Below, piece after piece: positions 44,101 through 55,585 of a DNA stretch of 64,000 nt. The translations under genes and the position numbers were made by a program. Each line of letters opens with the position of its first letter. Position 1 is the first letter of the stretch. The DNA comes from Arctopsyche grandis (lineage: Eukaryota; Arthropoda; Insecta; Trichoptera; Hydropsychidae): contig NC_135360.1 in assembly GCF_051622035.1 (NCBI RefSeq), forward strand, positions 9,910,001 to 9,974,000. Direction: 5' to 3'. The notes under the pieces were generated by a model. It had not been told where the DNA came from and made no database searches. It saw only the letters and a program-made list of their open reading frames with translations.

Positions 44101-45772
44101 TTTATGGTTCTGCAGCCCTGTGTAATATATGAATATTACATGGTGCAATATATGTATGTTATTAATATATAAACATACATACATATGAGTAGCGATGTAT
44201 ATTTTACTGGGCTGAAGCTATCAATTCAAAAATATAAATTTTATAATTTACGTTGTTTTACGTATGTATGGTGAGATCATTTTAAGCAAATATGCCTGAA
44301 ATACCGAAGTTAGACTTGCTGCAAACTGTAATTTATACATTTTTTTTAATCGTCGTGTGTTGTTTTGATATGAAATTATGTAACGCACAATTTCATTTCA
44401 TTAAAAAAAAAACGTATCAATTCGTTTCATTAATTGCACAATTGATTTTTTCATTCTTTCCTCCCCCCTCTTCAGTAAGGGACGAATTCAAAATTATCTC
44501 TACACGAAAACAGTAGTGAATAGTATCTATTTCGGGGGCCATTGATTTGTCTGATATGGATGTTTGCTTTGTATCAGCTATTTGTACATGTACTGATAAG
44601 ACGATCAGATTTTGTTAACATTGATTGGGTCCTACTGGTAGTAGTTATTGAACACTGGCCATCGACGGACCTATTCTTCGATCCCGTCTTATTTTGGATT
44701 TTAATGGTAATCATCCGTTTGCAGTCCATCCCCCTTTTGTCCGTTGTTGGCCAGTTATTTGTGCGTCGATTGACGAATGTGTCGAAAATTTTATCTACTA
44801 GTGCTCCGGTGAGATTTTTACAACTCAAAACAAAAATCGTTAATATTATACCTGTTCGTCGTAAAATTAAACTACAAGCTATATACATATATAATTTGAT
44901 ATAATTCTTAATTATTATTAAGATGTGTTCATTGTGAAATTTTAGTCCAGATTGGAGGTGCTTAAGTGGTATTTGGTAGGATATGCAATTAACAAAGAGG
45001 TCAACTATTCGATAAGAGAGGTTTTGAATCTAATATATGTAATTACTGCATATATGTATGTATGAACTGTGTATACTTAATGTCGGAAAAATTATATTCG
45101 GATTAGTATGTACATACATATGTATACATAGCTATTATTTATTTAAAACGCAATATCTGCTTAAAATATCCAATTGAAATACAAATATTGGCGAAGAACA
45201 ACTTCATGATTATTTTTGTATAATAAGAATTATTAAATGGTTTTCATTATTACTCAAATTATGAAATGATTACGTATAACTAACTACATGTAAATAACGC
45301 TTGAATGATTTTTATTCTAGTTATTTTTCGGTAGTATTTTAAAATAACTTTATAAAACTATCTCGATTGTACGATTTCGTAAATTTTGAGCATCTTTTCA
45401 TAAACACGTGAGTAGCACCTCTGTTTATGTGAACAGAATATATTATGGATTCTTTATTTACAAGAATAATTCTCTCGTGAACCAATTAAATCAATCAGAA
45501 TTAATATAAATCTCGTAAACACGTCAAGTGTTTTAAAAATACGCAAGCGGGCTTCGCGAAATATTACGAGTCGAAATTGTTTCCACCATTTTAATCAGAT
45601 CGGTTAGTTTGTTGACAGAAATTTTATCGCCCTACTTTTCATGTCACATTTCCGGCTGATTTGATAATTATGACTATTAATATTTATAGCTCCCGAGTTT
45701 GGAGTTCCGAAGAATAAATGTGAACATATTTTGCCATTTATGTCGAGTATCATCAAACGGAAGAGATGAAAG
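41190..45772. other. Long intergenic region with one repeat block
   Basis: No gene is recognised between Fancd2 and the Ig-domain gene. TATCGATA at 41601-41608 is a perfect DRE (DREF-type) motif. 42205-42710 has four ACTTCCGG-like words (see separate entry). A possible exon between a CAG acceptor near 44733 and a GTGAGA donor near 44812 has no recognisable protein and could be a 5' UTR exon of the downstream gene. TACATA/TATGTA microsatellites lie near 44150-44190 and 45105-45130. Confidence 0.4.
42000..42830. repeat. Interspersed repeat with iterated ACTTCCGGTT words
   Basis: ACTTCCGGTTTA occurs at 42205 and 42355, ACTTTCGGTTCA at 42541 and CATTTCCGGTCA at 42698, spaced 150-186 bases. The block ends in an ACACACAGACACAAACACAC stretch near 42785-42810. 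It looks like a copy of an insect interspersed repeat of unknown class, built from degenerate units. Confidence 0.45.
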
Positions 45773-47646
45773 ATGATGCGATATCAATTTTTCAAGACCA
45801 TTCTTATGTGTCCACTAATAATCTCCATCTTCTGCATAGAAAGTAATGCTTTAAAAGATTAATTTCTTTATATAATAATGAAAGTATACTAAATTTAAGT
45901 GTTACATTATACATAGATTGGCCATCACCAAATATGAAAGAAACTCATTTCAAAAGTGTAATGCAAGGACAAGATGTAACGCTCACATGCGCTGGAAGAG
46001 TGAAAGACGCTCCGGCTTTTTGGAATTATAAAGTACACATATTAGTATGATTTAAATTTGTATATCAAATGTACATAAAATACATTTAATGTATTTTCTC
46101 TTTTATTTTAGGCATGTGGCATTGGATTCAACAGGCCACTCTGTTCTGAATTGAATGCTGAAGATCTCAGCGGAACTTGGCGAACATTGTTTTACAACAC
46201 TTCTCGTCTGATGCTGAAAAAAGTAATGCTTTCTGAAGGTGGCTTGTATTGCTGTAAACAAGCAGCCACTCCATTGATCTCTATATACACAACTATTCAA
46301 CTGGAGGTTGTAACTTATTCTCCCGGTAAGCTAAAACTCTTGTAAAATTACACGTGAATTGAAAGTAGTTGCATAATAAAAATGATGAAAATCACGTTAA
46401 TAGGGAAAGCCTACAGTCGTTGCTCAAGTTAAAGTTTTTGACTACTTGGATTTTAAAGTTGAAAAATAAAATACTGTAACGTTACTGAGTATCATCAATT
46501 TAACTGGTGGCAATATATTAATTTATCGTCAATAAGAGTTAATATGTTATTTTAATTCGAGTGGCCAACAACTATCGCATGGCCAAAGACTGTGGCGCTT
46601 CTTTTAATACTTTGAAAATCGTAATTCTATGAATCTGTTTCGTGTAATGTGCATAAAAGTGAAATAATTATTGGTAGGCAATAACAACATTTTCTTGCCC
46701 GCTATTATTAAATTATGAGTTTACACGAAAAACGTTCATGAAGTTACAATCGTCAAAATATTTATTGTATGAATTGAACCGCTGCTACACACGCTGTTTA
46801 TTGTGACAAGCGGGAAGGAAGTAAAGTGGATCCACTGGCATGATCAAATTGGTCCCAACTCACAGGATGGCAACCCAGACTCGATCATGTTGTAGGGCCC
46901 CAATAGTTTCATTATATTTACAGTGCATACATTTCAGCTGACTACGAACTGCCTCAATTTTTAGACGACCTACCGCAGGATGTAACTGTACCAAAAAATT
47001 CCCAGGTACTTAATATGTATATCTATAGATTACTTAACATGCTACATTTATAGTGATTGTGATGAATACTTAATTGAATGTCATTAGGCAGTATTTCAAT
47101 GCAAGGTTCGCAGTAAAACTGCACCTGAAATAAGGTGGGTATGGCAAGGAGAAGGTGAAACTTTAACTGGGATCAGTGATCAGCGTCACTTGAGTCAGGT
47201 CGGTAAATGGTATGTACCTCGAGGAGCTGCTGGAGAAGCAGGGGAAATTGGTGTGGGAGGCCTTCATAGTTCTCGATTGGTGGTGCCTCGTGTACGACGT
47301 CCTCATGCAGGACGTTATTTCTGCATTGCCCTCAATACCAGGGGTTTTGCTAATGCTAGTGCCTACCTCCAGGTATGAGAATTGTCGCTTTTTACAATTA
47401 GTTGGTTTCAATTCAATTTTATAATGTTTTTCTTTTTTACAGGTGATTGACGATGAAAGTCCCAATAAATGGTGCCTGTATGTTTTATTTCTTCTCCCAG
47501 TTGGATTAGCTCTGATTCCACTCTCTTTGTTATTTTGTTTTACACTGATTCGAAAACGACGACATTGTTCCGCTTCGTGCAACGAATTTGACAGTGTAGA
47601 TATTAGTGTAAGAAGTTTGGAAAGGGAAAACATTATTCTCAGTTAA
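45773..47646 (+). CDS. Two-Ig-domain single-pass membrane protein (FGFRL1-like?)
   Basis: Coding exons: 45773-45842, 45917-46032, 46112-46325, 46938-47005, 47088-47372, 47443-47646, giving 318 aa. The start MMRYQFFKTILMCPLIISIF looks like a signal peptide. Ig domain 1 has the paired cysteines VTLTC (Cys48) and GGLYCC (Cys109/110), with an inner FWNYK. Ig domain 2 has AVFQC (Cys161), IRWVW and AGRYFC (Cys235). A hydrophobic helix at about 261-287 (WCLYVLFLLPVGLALIPLSL) precedes a short basic tail of about 30 residues with no kinase. The end of domain 2 (RYFCIALNTRGFANASAYL) resembles FGF receptors and the kinase-less decoy FGFRL1. That identity is tentative. The second ATG at 45776 could also be used. 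Confidence 0.75.
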
Positions 47647-49246
47647 TGAAAGTGAATATGATTTCGTTTTATATATACATACATATGTACGTATGTACAT
47701 ACGCAATATAGCAAATTTATAGGTTCTAACTATTATATTTAAAATAAGATAATTTATGCTAATTATAGACGTTTTTTTAAGATTTTATCTATATGAATTT
47801 GTGATGGAAAAACTTTCATACGAATTTGAAAGTAATATTATGTAATCTGTGTTTAATGGAGTAAACGATATAACTAAAACTGTAATGCATTGAATTATTA
47901 TATTTATATTTTATTAGAATTGTTGTATTTATGTATAATAAGACTTTCGATTGCTATAAAAAATATGTTAGGTAAAAAAAAGCTAGTGGAGGTGCAATCC
48001 TACACAATACTGATGTAATAAATGGTTAAAAAGATAACAGAGGTTAAATTCATGTGGTTTATAAAATTTTTGATGTCTAAAATTTGATGATGACCTTAAA
48101 TTTCAAACCACAACCAATAAGTGTGATTAATTATTTCATTGCTCAGTTTTTTAGAGAAACATCAAATGCTAGGGCAATCTCACTGACAGCTCTTCGGTTT
48201 AATAGGTAATAATTTAACATTCTCATATTTACTAAAAGTTATATATTTCATAAATTAAAATATATGATTACGAATCCGACCATGCTAATGTTTTGGTAGA
48301 AAGCCCCCTGGTTCTAGAATTGTACAGCACAATTGCGTCCATTGGGATTTAGCCTAATTTAAGATCAGGTGCGCTATCGAATATCATGGTGATTCGAAAC
48401 CTTTCTCAAGCTTTTAGTTAATTCAAATAAATGACGATATTGCACAATGGGGGGCAGTTAGAGCAGAGATCTGTAGCGGAGCATTTAGCAGGAGCGGATC
48501 GTGGAGCAGGAGTGGAGCTGGAGCACGGAAAATTGTAGTGCTCCACTGTTCCGATATTCATTCAAAATATAGAAATGAAATGAATGCGTTTTTTTAATTT
48601 GGTTTTCAATTTATGATAAACTAGTTGTTTTACCCGGCTTCGCTCAATATTTATAATATAAACAGCTTAAACATGGCGAATCTAATAGTAAATATTCATT
48701 TGTTTTTTTATTAAATTTATTTGAATCGAAATAAAAATAGACTCGTCATAGAAATTTTGACTTGTTTACGAAGTTCCCTACCAATATTTCTTACATACAA
48801 AGTCTCTTTCGAAATTATATATAACCAGAATCCCCGTATATATAACCAGAATAACCAAAAGCCCCGGGGCCTTCGCCCCCCGTCCCTCGTCCCATGTCGT
48901 CATAGAAACCTTGTGTTATTTACGAAGTTCCCAACCAATGTTTCTTACATACAATGTCTCTTTCGAATATATTACATTAAATATTTGATGGTTTATTTTC
49001 CTGAAATCATTTGACATGTGTAGTATCATGCAGTTTAGTTATATTATTTGTATTTAATATGTATGTATTTTTAATTTTTACAATTGAATATTTTGTAAAT
49101 AAAATTAATAAATTAAATACATAAATATGATAAATAATATGCGGTGACACGAACGAAACAATGCGCCAGCGCAACGAGCGAGACGCGACCGTATACCTGC
49201 GTGTGAGAGAGAGGGAGCGAACGTATGTATACCTGCTGATTTGATC
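47647..49246. other. Intergenic with interspersed repeat
   Basis: Holds a TACATA/TGTATG palindromic microsatellite near 47670-47705, a GGAGC-rich simple stretch near 48470-48535, and at about 48625-48830 a copy of the repeat starting TTTTACCCGGCTTCGCTCA that is also seen in Uch-L5 intron 1. No gene recognised. Confidence 0.45.
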
Positions 49247-49450
49247 GGTAATTGGACTATTCGTCACATTGGGGTGGTCACAAAGACAATTTTTGCCATG
49301 AAAATCGCGAATACACAATATTTAGCACTCAAGTTCTCGTTACTATGATAGTTATCGTTAATATGATGGACTTTTCGGCTGCCAGATGTTCCGCTATAGA
49401 GATTTTAGTGACTTTGTGACGAGTAATTTGTGATCAGTAATCACCGAACC
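49247..49450. mobile_element. MITE family C, copy 2, with 9-bp duplication
   Basis: Starts GGTAATTGGACTATTCGTCACA and ends AATCACCGAACC. The 9 bases GATTTGATC flank it at 49238-49246 and 49451-49459. It is nearly identical to 12920-13109 but has about 14 extra bases near the right end, where GTAATTTGTGATCAGTAATCACC looks like a small local duplication. No coding capacity. Confidence 0.75.
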
Positions 49451-49587
49451 GATTTGATCACGCGGGACGTACATCAACTCGCCAAAACCCTTTACTTACT
49501 CAACTAGTTTGTAAGCGTCGAAGGGTAGCTACCCGTGGAGAAGAAACCAAAACAAACCCGGAAGAAAAAAAATCTGAGTATGGCTGC

Positions 49588-51330
49588 CAGTGGCGGCTCG
49601 TCCTAATGGGCTGCCGGGCTGCAGCCCCTCCTATAAAATTCTAAAATATATGTTTAATAATACATTTAATATTTTATTTATTAATGATATTTTTTATTAG
49701 TTGGATGGACGAACTATTGGGGCCTTCGACAGAGTTAATATTACTTACAATATCACCCATATCCAAAAGGGTGATATTTTAAGTAATGTTGACCGTTTCA
49801 AAGACCCCACTAACTTGTATGGTGACAGATGAATTAAAATGTTGCTGTACTGGCTGTAAAGTGTTACAGCGCCGAGCTGAACGCCGCCCAGCCCGGAGTT
49901 TCGGAACGAGAAAGAGAAAGAGCTATTTGCAACTGCAGATAGCTCTTTCTCTTTCACTCACTCTTCCGTTTTGGGCTGGACAGTCGGCAGCCTTCGCCTG
50001 TTAAACGACATTCATCTGTCAGTTTGTTTAAGATTTCGCGCGCTTGATCTTACATTTGATTAGTTGAATCGCACGATCACAGCTTTATTCGTTTTCGTTA
50101 CTCTTAATTGGTTGCGTACGAGCCCTCATCAAATCTTCGGTGAGTCGTTTTCATTTTGATAACAGCAAACTTTTTTCAAATCTGTTTAAATTTTTCTCGT
50201 AATTTTTATTTAAATATATTAAGATTTTTTTTCTTTTAAAAATGGAAGAACAAAAGAATTCAGTAAAATATTTACAAAATTTGCACTTTTCGCGACTAGA
50301 ACTTCGCTATAAAAGCATTAGGCTGCCTCACGCCCAATTTAATTATTTCACAGCCTGCAACTAGTAGATCTTTTAGTTACTCGCGAAAATTTAATCCAGA
50401 CATTTATAAAAAATACAATTGGTTAACGAGATGTACAGAAAAAAACGCGTTATTTTGTTATCCGTGTCTTTTGTTTGGAGGCGAGTCGCTAGGCGAAGCA
50501 TCTTGGACGAAAACAGGAGTTATTGACTTAAAACATTTAAACGATAAATTTAAAAACACGAGGGAAGTGTCGAACACTTAAAAAATGTGTGTAATCTCAC
50601 GATTTTGGGACGCTTGTCGGCGGGAAATAGATAAGCATAACGAAAACGTAAAAAAAAATCGGGATGTTTTATTTAAAATTATTGATTGTGTTAAATTTTG
50701 CGGTAAATTTGAAATGCCAATGAGGGGACACGATGAAACAGATAATTCAAAAAATCCAGGAGTTTTTCGGGGGCTTCTAGAATATTCACAAAATTTCGAC
50801 GATTCTTTAAAAAACATTTTCAAACTTCTTCGGTTTTTAAAGGGACATCAAAAACTATTCAAAATGAACTTTTAGATTGTATTTTGAACGTGTGTAGGGA
50901 ACAAATAAGTGCTGAAATAAAAAAAAGCAACTTATCTAGCTGTTATGGCAGATGAAACAACCGATGTATCGATGCATTGTCAACAGGTTAATGTTTTTCG
51001 TTACGAATTAGGGGGTTAAGTTTTTGAAAGGTTTTGGGTTTTTTTTTAATCCGCGTCGCGAAACCAGCAAGAACGAATTTTTTTTAGCAATCTTACTGGA
51101 GTACCAGCGTATTTTTCGAAATCTTCATCGCGTTTGGACGCACCCCTTTAATGGGTGGTGAATTTTGCTAGTTTTTTTTCAATAATACTTAAATCCACAT
51201 GTAAGTGGTCGTACGCCAAAAATTGTGCTTATTTTGTCCTGTTATGACATGATAGAATAATTATGGTGACATTTTTTAGACATCTTTTCAGTGCAGCCCC
51301 GCCACTAAAAATTATCACGAGCCGCCACTG
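49588..51330 (+). mobile_element. Decayed hAT transposon (ZMYM1/DUF4371-type transposase)
   Basis: Left end CAGTGGCGGCTCGTCC with GGGCTGCAGCCCC close by; right end GCAGCCCC...CACGAGCCGCCACTG, an inverted match. The flanking 8-mers (ATGGCTGC and GTTCAGTG) do not match, so one end may be rearranged. Inside lies a broken transposase (50242-51010). The ends are related to the short element at 19595-19804, which is probably a deletion derivative of this family. Confidence 0.7.
50242..51010 (+). pseudogene. hAT transposase remnant
   Basis: Pieces in several frames read MEEQKNSVKYLQNL, FCYPCLLFGGESLG with WTKTGVIDLKHLND, then EIDKHNENVKKNRDVL, MPMRGHDETDNSKNPGVFRG and VFKGTSKTIQNELLDC-like stretches. 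This order is that of the zinc-finger (TTF-type) and N-terminal RNaseH-like part of ZMYM1-like hAT transposases. Several frameshifts and an early end after ADETTDVS-like sequence show it is dead; the C-terminal dimerisation region is missing. Confidence 0.72.
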
Positions 51331-51759
51331 GTTCAGTGTGTTCTTCCTTTGTTTCCCAGACACGTGTATAGAAACACGTGTCGACCTTTTGACGAGGCGA
51401 GCGTGTGCCATGCGTTAATGACTTTCCTAGATATGTGTAGCAGTGACCTGATGAGATCATTTCAGTTGTACTATATGCCTACAGTAGTATTCGATTTTTT
51501 GAATAAATATATCTTTGGTTCAAACTTTGTTCTCCCATGGATTCTAAATAAAATAACCATATATAATGTTAAGTGAAATTATACTCTTTCATTTTATATC
51601 ATTTTCATTCATGTCCGCGACCGGGTCGGATTGCGCCCAATGACCTTTGTGCAATAATATATACAGTCGGCAAAATCAAAGCGTAAAAGTGATTTTTAAG
51701 AAGTAAAAAATTCCAAAATAAATTTATAAAGTATTTATGCAATTAGTCGAAGCGTAAAT

Positions 51760-51966
51760 TAGAAACAAAGCGTTTCGTCGGACGGTTGGACAATCGTGAC
51801 GAGCGGGAAAAGAGCGGTCGGCCATGGCCGCAGTTTGATCGCGCCGAGTGCACCAGACGAGAGTCGAGTGCCGGTGCGGTGTCGGTGTCGGTGTAGTGTG
51901 GTGCGGTGCGGTGTCGGTGCCGGGTGTCGGCTGTCAGTGGTCGGTGCGAAGCTGTCGAGTTTGAAG
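51760..51966 (+). promoter_or_regulatory. GC-rich 5' UTR/promoter of Uch-L5 with GGTGTC repeats
   Basis: The sequence turns abruptly GC-rich near 51790 and carries degenerate GGTGTC/GGTGCG tandem units at about 51870-51950, just ahead of the Uch-L5 start codon. The transcription start is probably within this stretch but no core motif decides it. Confidence 0.5.
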
Positions 51967-54900
51967 ATGTCGGGCGGCAGCGCCGGGCAGTGGAGCCTGA
52001 TCGAGAGCGACCCGGCCGTGTTCACGGAGCTGATCCGGCAGTTCGGAGTGCGCGGCCTCGAAGTCGAGGAGTTGTGGAGTCTGTCGGCGGACGCGTTCGA
52101 ACACCTTCAGCCCATCCACGGCCTCATCTTCCTGTTCCGGTGGGGCGCCGAGCAGGACACCACCGTCGGCTCCGTCGTCCAAGACTCCAGGCTCGAAAAG
52201 ATCTTCTTCGCCAGACAAGTCATTATATTACTTACCTCTGCAACAATATATTACACCACGAAGAAGAACAAATGTACCATATATCAAATTTCAAAATTCA
52301 AAATATACCACAATATGTATATTTATATAAATACGTATATTATGAATCGGTCGCCGTGACGAGCCAGAATGTTAAATTACAGAAAACACAAATGTCGGAA
52401 GGCAAAGATCGAAAATCGAAAGATCTTAAGTCGAAAGATCAAAAAAAAAGGGGTAAACGGTACATACTCACTTAATTTGCGCGAGCAGGGTACAACAGGA
52501 ACAAGAGGAACAGGCTTTTCCTTCCGTATTAAGAGGGCTGTACACCCGAAACCTAAATTTTGTTACTGTTCCTTTCTTCGATATATATATTGAGTGAATG
52601 CGACAGTTGCGTTTCGACCAGATAAGACGTATTTTAAATAGACAAAATCGAGGTTTCGTATTCTCCTATTTTCACCTCCAAAACTGGACCAATTTTTAAA
52701 AAAAAAATCATCATCGGTATGAGAAAGATACTTTCTGTGCATCTATCGGCGTATTTTTTTTTAAATCGACCGTTAAATAAGCACGCTGGACCCGTTTCTT
52801 GGGTGTAAAAAAGAGGCGATTTTATAGATGTTTGGAGGCTCCTATGTCCTATAAAAAATAATTAATCAAAAAAATAAAACGATAGATGCACCCCAATGGT
52901 GGATATCCTTAGCATATTAAAAAATAATTTCTCTAGTGCCATAATTGAGGAAGGGAGAAGTATAGTACGTTTGTATGGACAAGGTGCTGCTGTCCAGCCC
53001 TCTTAATGTGCGCGCGCAGATTTAGGATCTTTCGATTTTCGATCTTTGCCTTCCGATATTTGTGTTTTCTGTAATTTAACATTCTGGCTCGTCACGGAGA
53101 CCCATTATGAATGTATGTGTATATTTTTATATTTGTATCATAGTTTTTGTACAATTGGTATACATATGTCAAAAATATGTTTGATTTATTTTTTCAATTG
53201 CAAGTTATTTTAATTTCGATTTGATTTTTAAATTTACAAATAAGCAAATAATAATATGATTATTTTTTATTTTATGCATTACTAGTGGTTCCACTGACTT
53301 GGCTCGTTATTTTTAATATAAACTGATTTTAACCCTTTGCACGCGGCAATAAATATAGCACCTTTTTCGCGAATTGGGCAATCGAGTTTTCGACCATAAA
53401 TACAGATTTTAATATTTACTCAAGTAACCAAATATGTTAATTAACACTTAAAGTATTATTTTAAACAATAAAATACATAATATATCTCGTAGTTTTGGAT
53501 TATTAACTGTCAAATATTCATTCTTCATAATTGTATGAAGACGTGACGTCACGTAAATGAAGTTTCAGTATGGTTCCACAAAAAACTAATTTTTGACTGT
53601 TATATATTCATTTTAAGCAAATTGAATAGATGGCATTCAACTCAGTAATACATGTAACCAATTTTGAACCTTAAAACAGTTGAAATAGGCGCATATAAGC
53701 CTCAAAATCCCGTGCAAAGTTCAGAAATTCTATGGAAGACAGCCACGCTACAGACTTGTCGCCCAAAGTTTCCATAGAAGACGGCCGCGGGCAAACGATT
53801 AAATGGCTGATCCAACTGTGAACCTTCATTTGTTTTTTTATTAAATTTATTTGAATCCAATTAATTTGAATATTTAACGTCAGCCAATCAGAAACGAATT
53901 TGACGACAGCCTATCAAAAACGAATTACACCCAATTAATGTTTTTTGTTTTAAATATAAGATACTAGTGTTTTTACCCGGCTTCACTCAGTATTTGTAAT
54001 ATAAACCGCTTAAACATGGCCAATCTAAGAGTAAACATTTTATTTAATTTATTTGAATATTCATTTGTTTTTTTATTAAATTGAATGTCACGGATTTTAC
54101 GAACCAAACAAACATACTTACAAAGTCTCTTTCGAAGTTACACATGTATATATTAGATTTCTTGTTAGTATTTATAGTATTGTCTTATTTTAGTGTTAGT
54201 TAATGCAGTACTAATGGTACTGTATAATGAAATGAAAACCGTTAAAAAATCTTCATTTATTTTTCTATTAAATTTATATATATTTGAATCGAAAAAAAAA
54301 TAATATCATTTAACGAGCGACCAATCACAAACGTCTTTGACCAATCTAACCAATCAGAAACGACTTTGACGACAGCCAGTAATATAAGAATAACAGGAAT
54401 AAAAGCACAACAACCCATTTACAATTCTTATAAATGTTTATAATACAATTTATATATACATATATACTATTTTAACTAAAGACTTAAAAGTAAATGCAAA
54501 TTGTATTTTGGTAATCTGTGTTTATACCTGAATGATATGGACATCTTGTGGTATGATATATGAAATAATAAAACTGTTGAAATTGTCATGTATTTTATAG
54601 GTTGTCTAACTATTGACTAAATACAATCGATTGCAATTTTTCACGGTACTTGTGGTAATGTGGCTTGTGACATATAGTCAAAAGGTGTTGTCGCAGTAAA
54701 GCGTAATAATTGGTTTTTGATCGTGAAGCACAAGCCTCACTACTATACAAGTACCTATTGATGTTAATAATTTTGAGTGAATTTAATTATATTTGATAAA
54801 TATTTTTGTATCCATAGGTAACCGACAATGCGTGCGCTACCCAGGCCGTGGTCAACCTGCTGATGAACTGCGAACATCCCGATCTTCAGCTCGGAGCACC

Positions 54901-55585
54901 ACTCACAGACCTCAAAGATTTCTGTTCGACGTTCGATCCTCAGATGAAAGGACTGACGCTCACCAACTCACCTCTGATCCGCACCGTTCACAACTCTTTC
55001 GCCCGTCAGACTCTCTTCGAGTGCGATTCCAAGGCTACAGCTAAAGACGACGAAGCGTTTCACTTTGTCGGCTACATACCAATAGACGGCCGACTCTACG
55101 AATTGGACGGCCTCAAGGCAGGTCCCATAGATCTCGGTGCAATCCCATCCGAGAAAACCTGGATCGATGTATTCAGGGAGGTAATTAAGAATAGAATTGA
55201 AAAGTATAGCGAGGGTGAGATTCACTTCAGTCTAATGGCTCTAGTCTCCGATCGTAAAATGATATACGAGCGCCAAATGGCCGATATCGTTAAGCAGATG
55301 GAAGAGAGTGGAATGGAGACCGACGAACAAAAGGATGAAATAACGCGTTTGCAAGTGTTAATAGATGCCGAAGTTAGTAAAGACAGACAGAATCAGGCCG
55401 AGATTGCTCGACGGAAACATAATTATCTAGCGTTCATTGTTGAACTTTTGAAAATTCTCGCAAAGGAAGGTAAACTGATGCCGCTCTACGAAAAGGCCAA
55501 GGAAAAGGCCAGCCAAAAAGTGTCGACGTTTGACAAGTCCGATGACAAAGCAATTCAAAAGGTCGTCAGAAAACTCGACATATGA
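51967..55585 (+). CDS. Uch-L5: Proteasome/INO80-associated deubiquitinase UCH-L5 (UCH37)
   Basis: Two exons, 51967-52218 and 54818-55585, joined in phase 0 (339 aa; human UCHL5 is 329). The N-terminus has QWSLIESDPAVFTELIRQFG and GLIFLFRW. The catalytic cysteine is Cys90 in NACATQA, His166 in AFHFVGYIP and Asp181 in RLYELDG, so the peptidase C12 triad is intact. The C-terminus has the UCH37-like extension (KYSEGEIHFSLMALVSDRKM, then coiled coil, then RRKHNYLAFIVELLK) that binds Rpn13 on the proteasome. A KEKA-rich tail follows. The enzyme removes ubiquitin from the distal end of chains at the 26S proteasome and also joins INO80. Intron 1 (2.6 kb) contains nested MITEs. The 5' donor AGACAA/GTCATT is weak but the spliced protein is continuous with the family. 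Confidence 0.96.
52348..53103. mobile_element. Element A copy 2 with nested element B (Uch-L5 intron)
   Basis: Ends CGGTCGCCGTGACGAGCC and GGCTCGTCACGGAGACCC, flanked by the 9 bases ATTATGAAT at 52339-52347 and 53104-53112. The arms match A1 (GTTAAATTACAGAAAACACAAAT, TAATTTGCGCGAGCAGG). Element B interrupts it at 52533-53002. An uninterrupted TTAA in AAAGATCTTAAGTCGAAAG near 52425-52443 is the site that B occupies in the third A copy. Confidence 0.8.
52533..53002. mobile_element. Element B copy 1: piggyBac-like MITE (TTAA target)
   Basis: 470 bp, starts GAGGGCTGTACACCC and ends GCTGTCCAGCCCTC, flanked by TTAA on both sides (52529-52532 and 53003-53006). A short TIR with TTAA duplication is diagnostic of piggyBac-type transposition. 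No transposase. The inverse-oriented second copy is at 57333-57852. Confidence 0.8.
53280..54080. repeat. Copies of an interspersed repeat (TACCCGGCTTC family)
   Basis: At about 53965-54075 ACTAGTGTTTTTACCCGGC is followed by TAATATAAACCGCTTAAACATGG, as at 48625-48730. A more diverged head is near 53283, and tail-like words (CATTTGTTTTTTTATTAAATTT, CGTCAGCCAATCAGAAACGA) recur near 53830-53930 and 54340-54380. This is probably one old repeat family in overlapping copies; class unknown. Confidence 0.5.

Noticed and set aside
44542-44904. 120-codon plus-strand frame and overlapping 104-codon minus-strand frame
   Set aside because: No recognisable family and no clean gene context; at most a 5' UTR exon.
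51906-52475. Alternative-frame 189-codon reading over Uch-L5 exon 1
   Set aside because: Shadow of the GC-rich Uch-L5 exon, running into the intron and element A.
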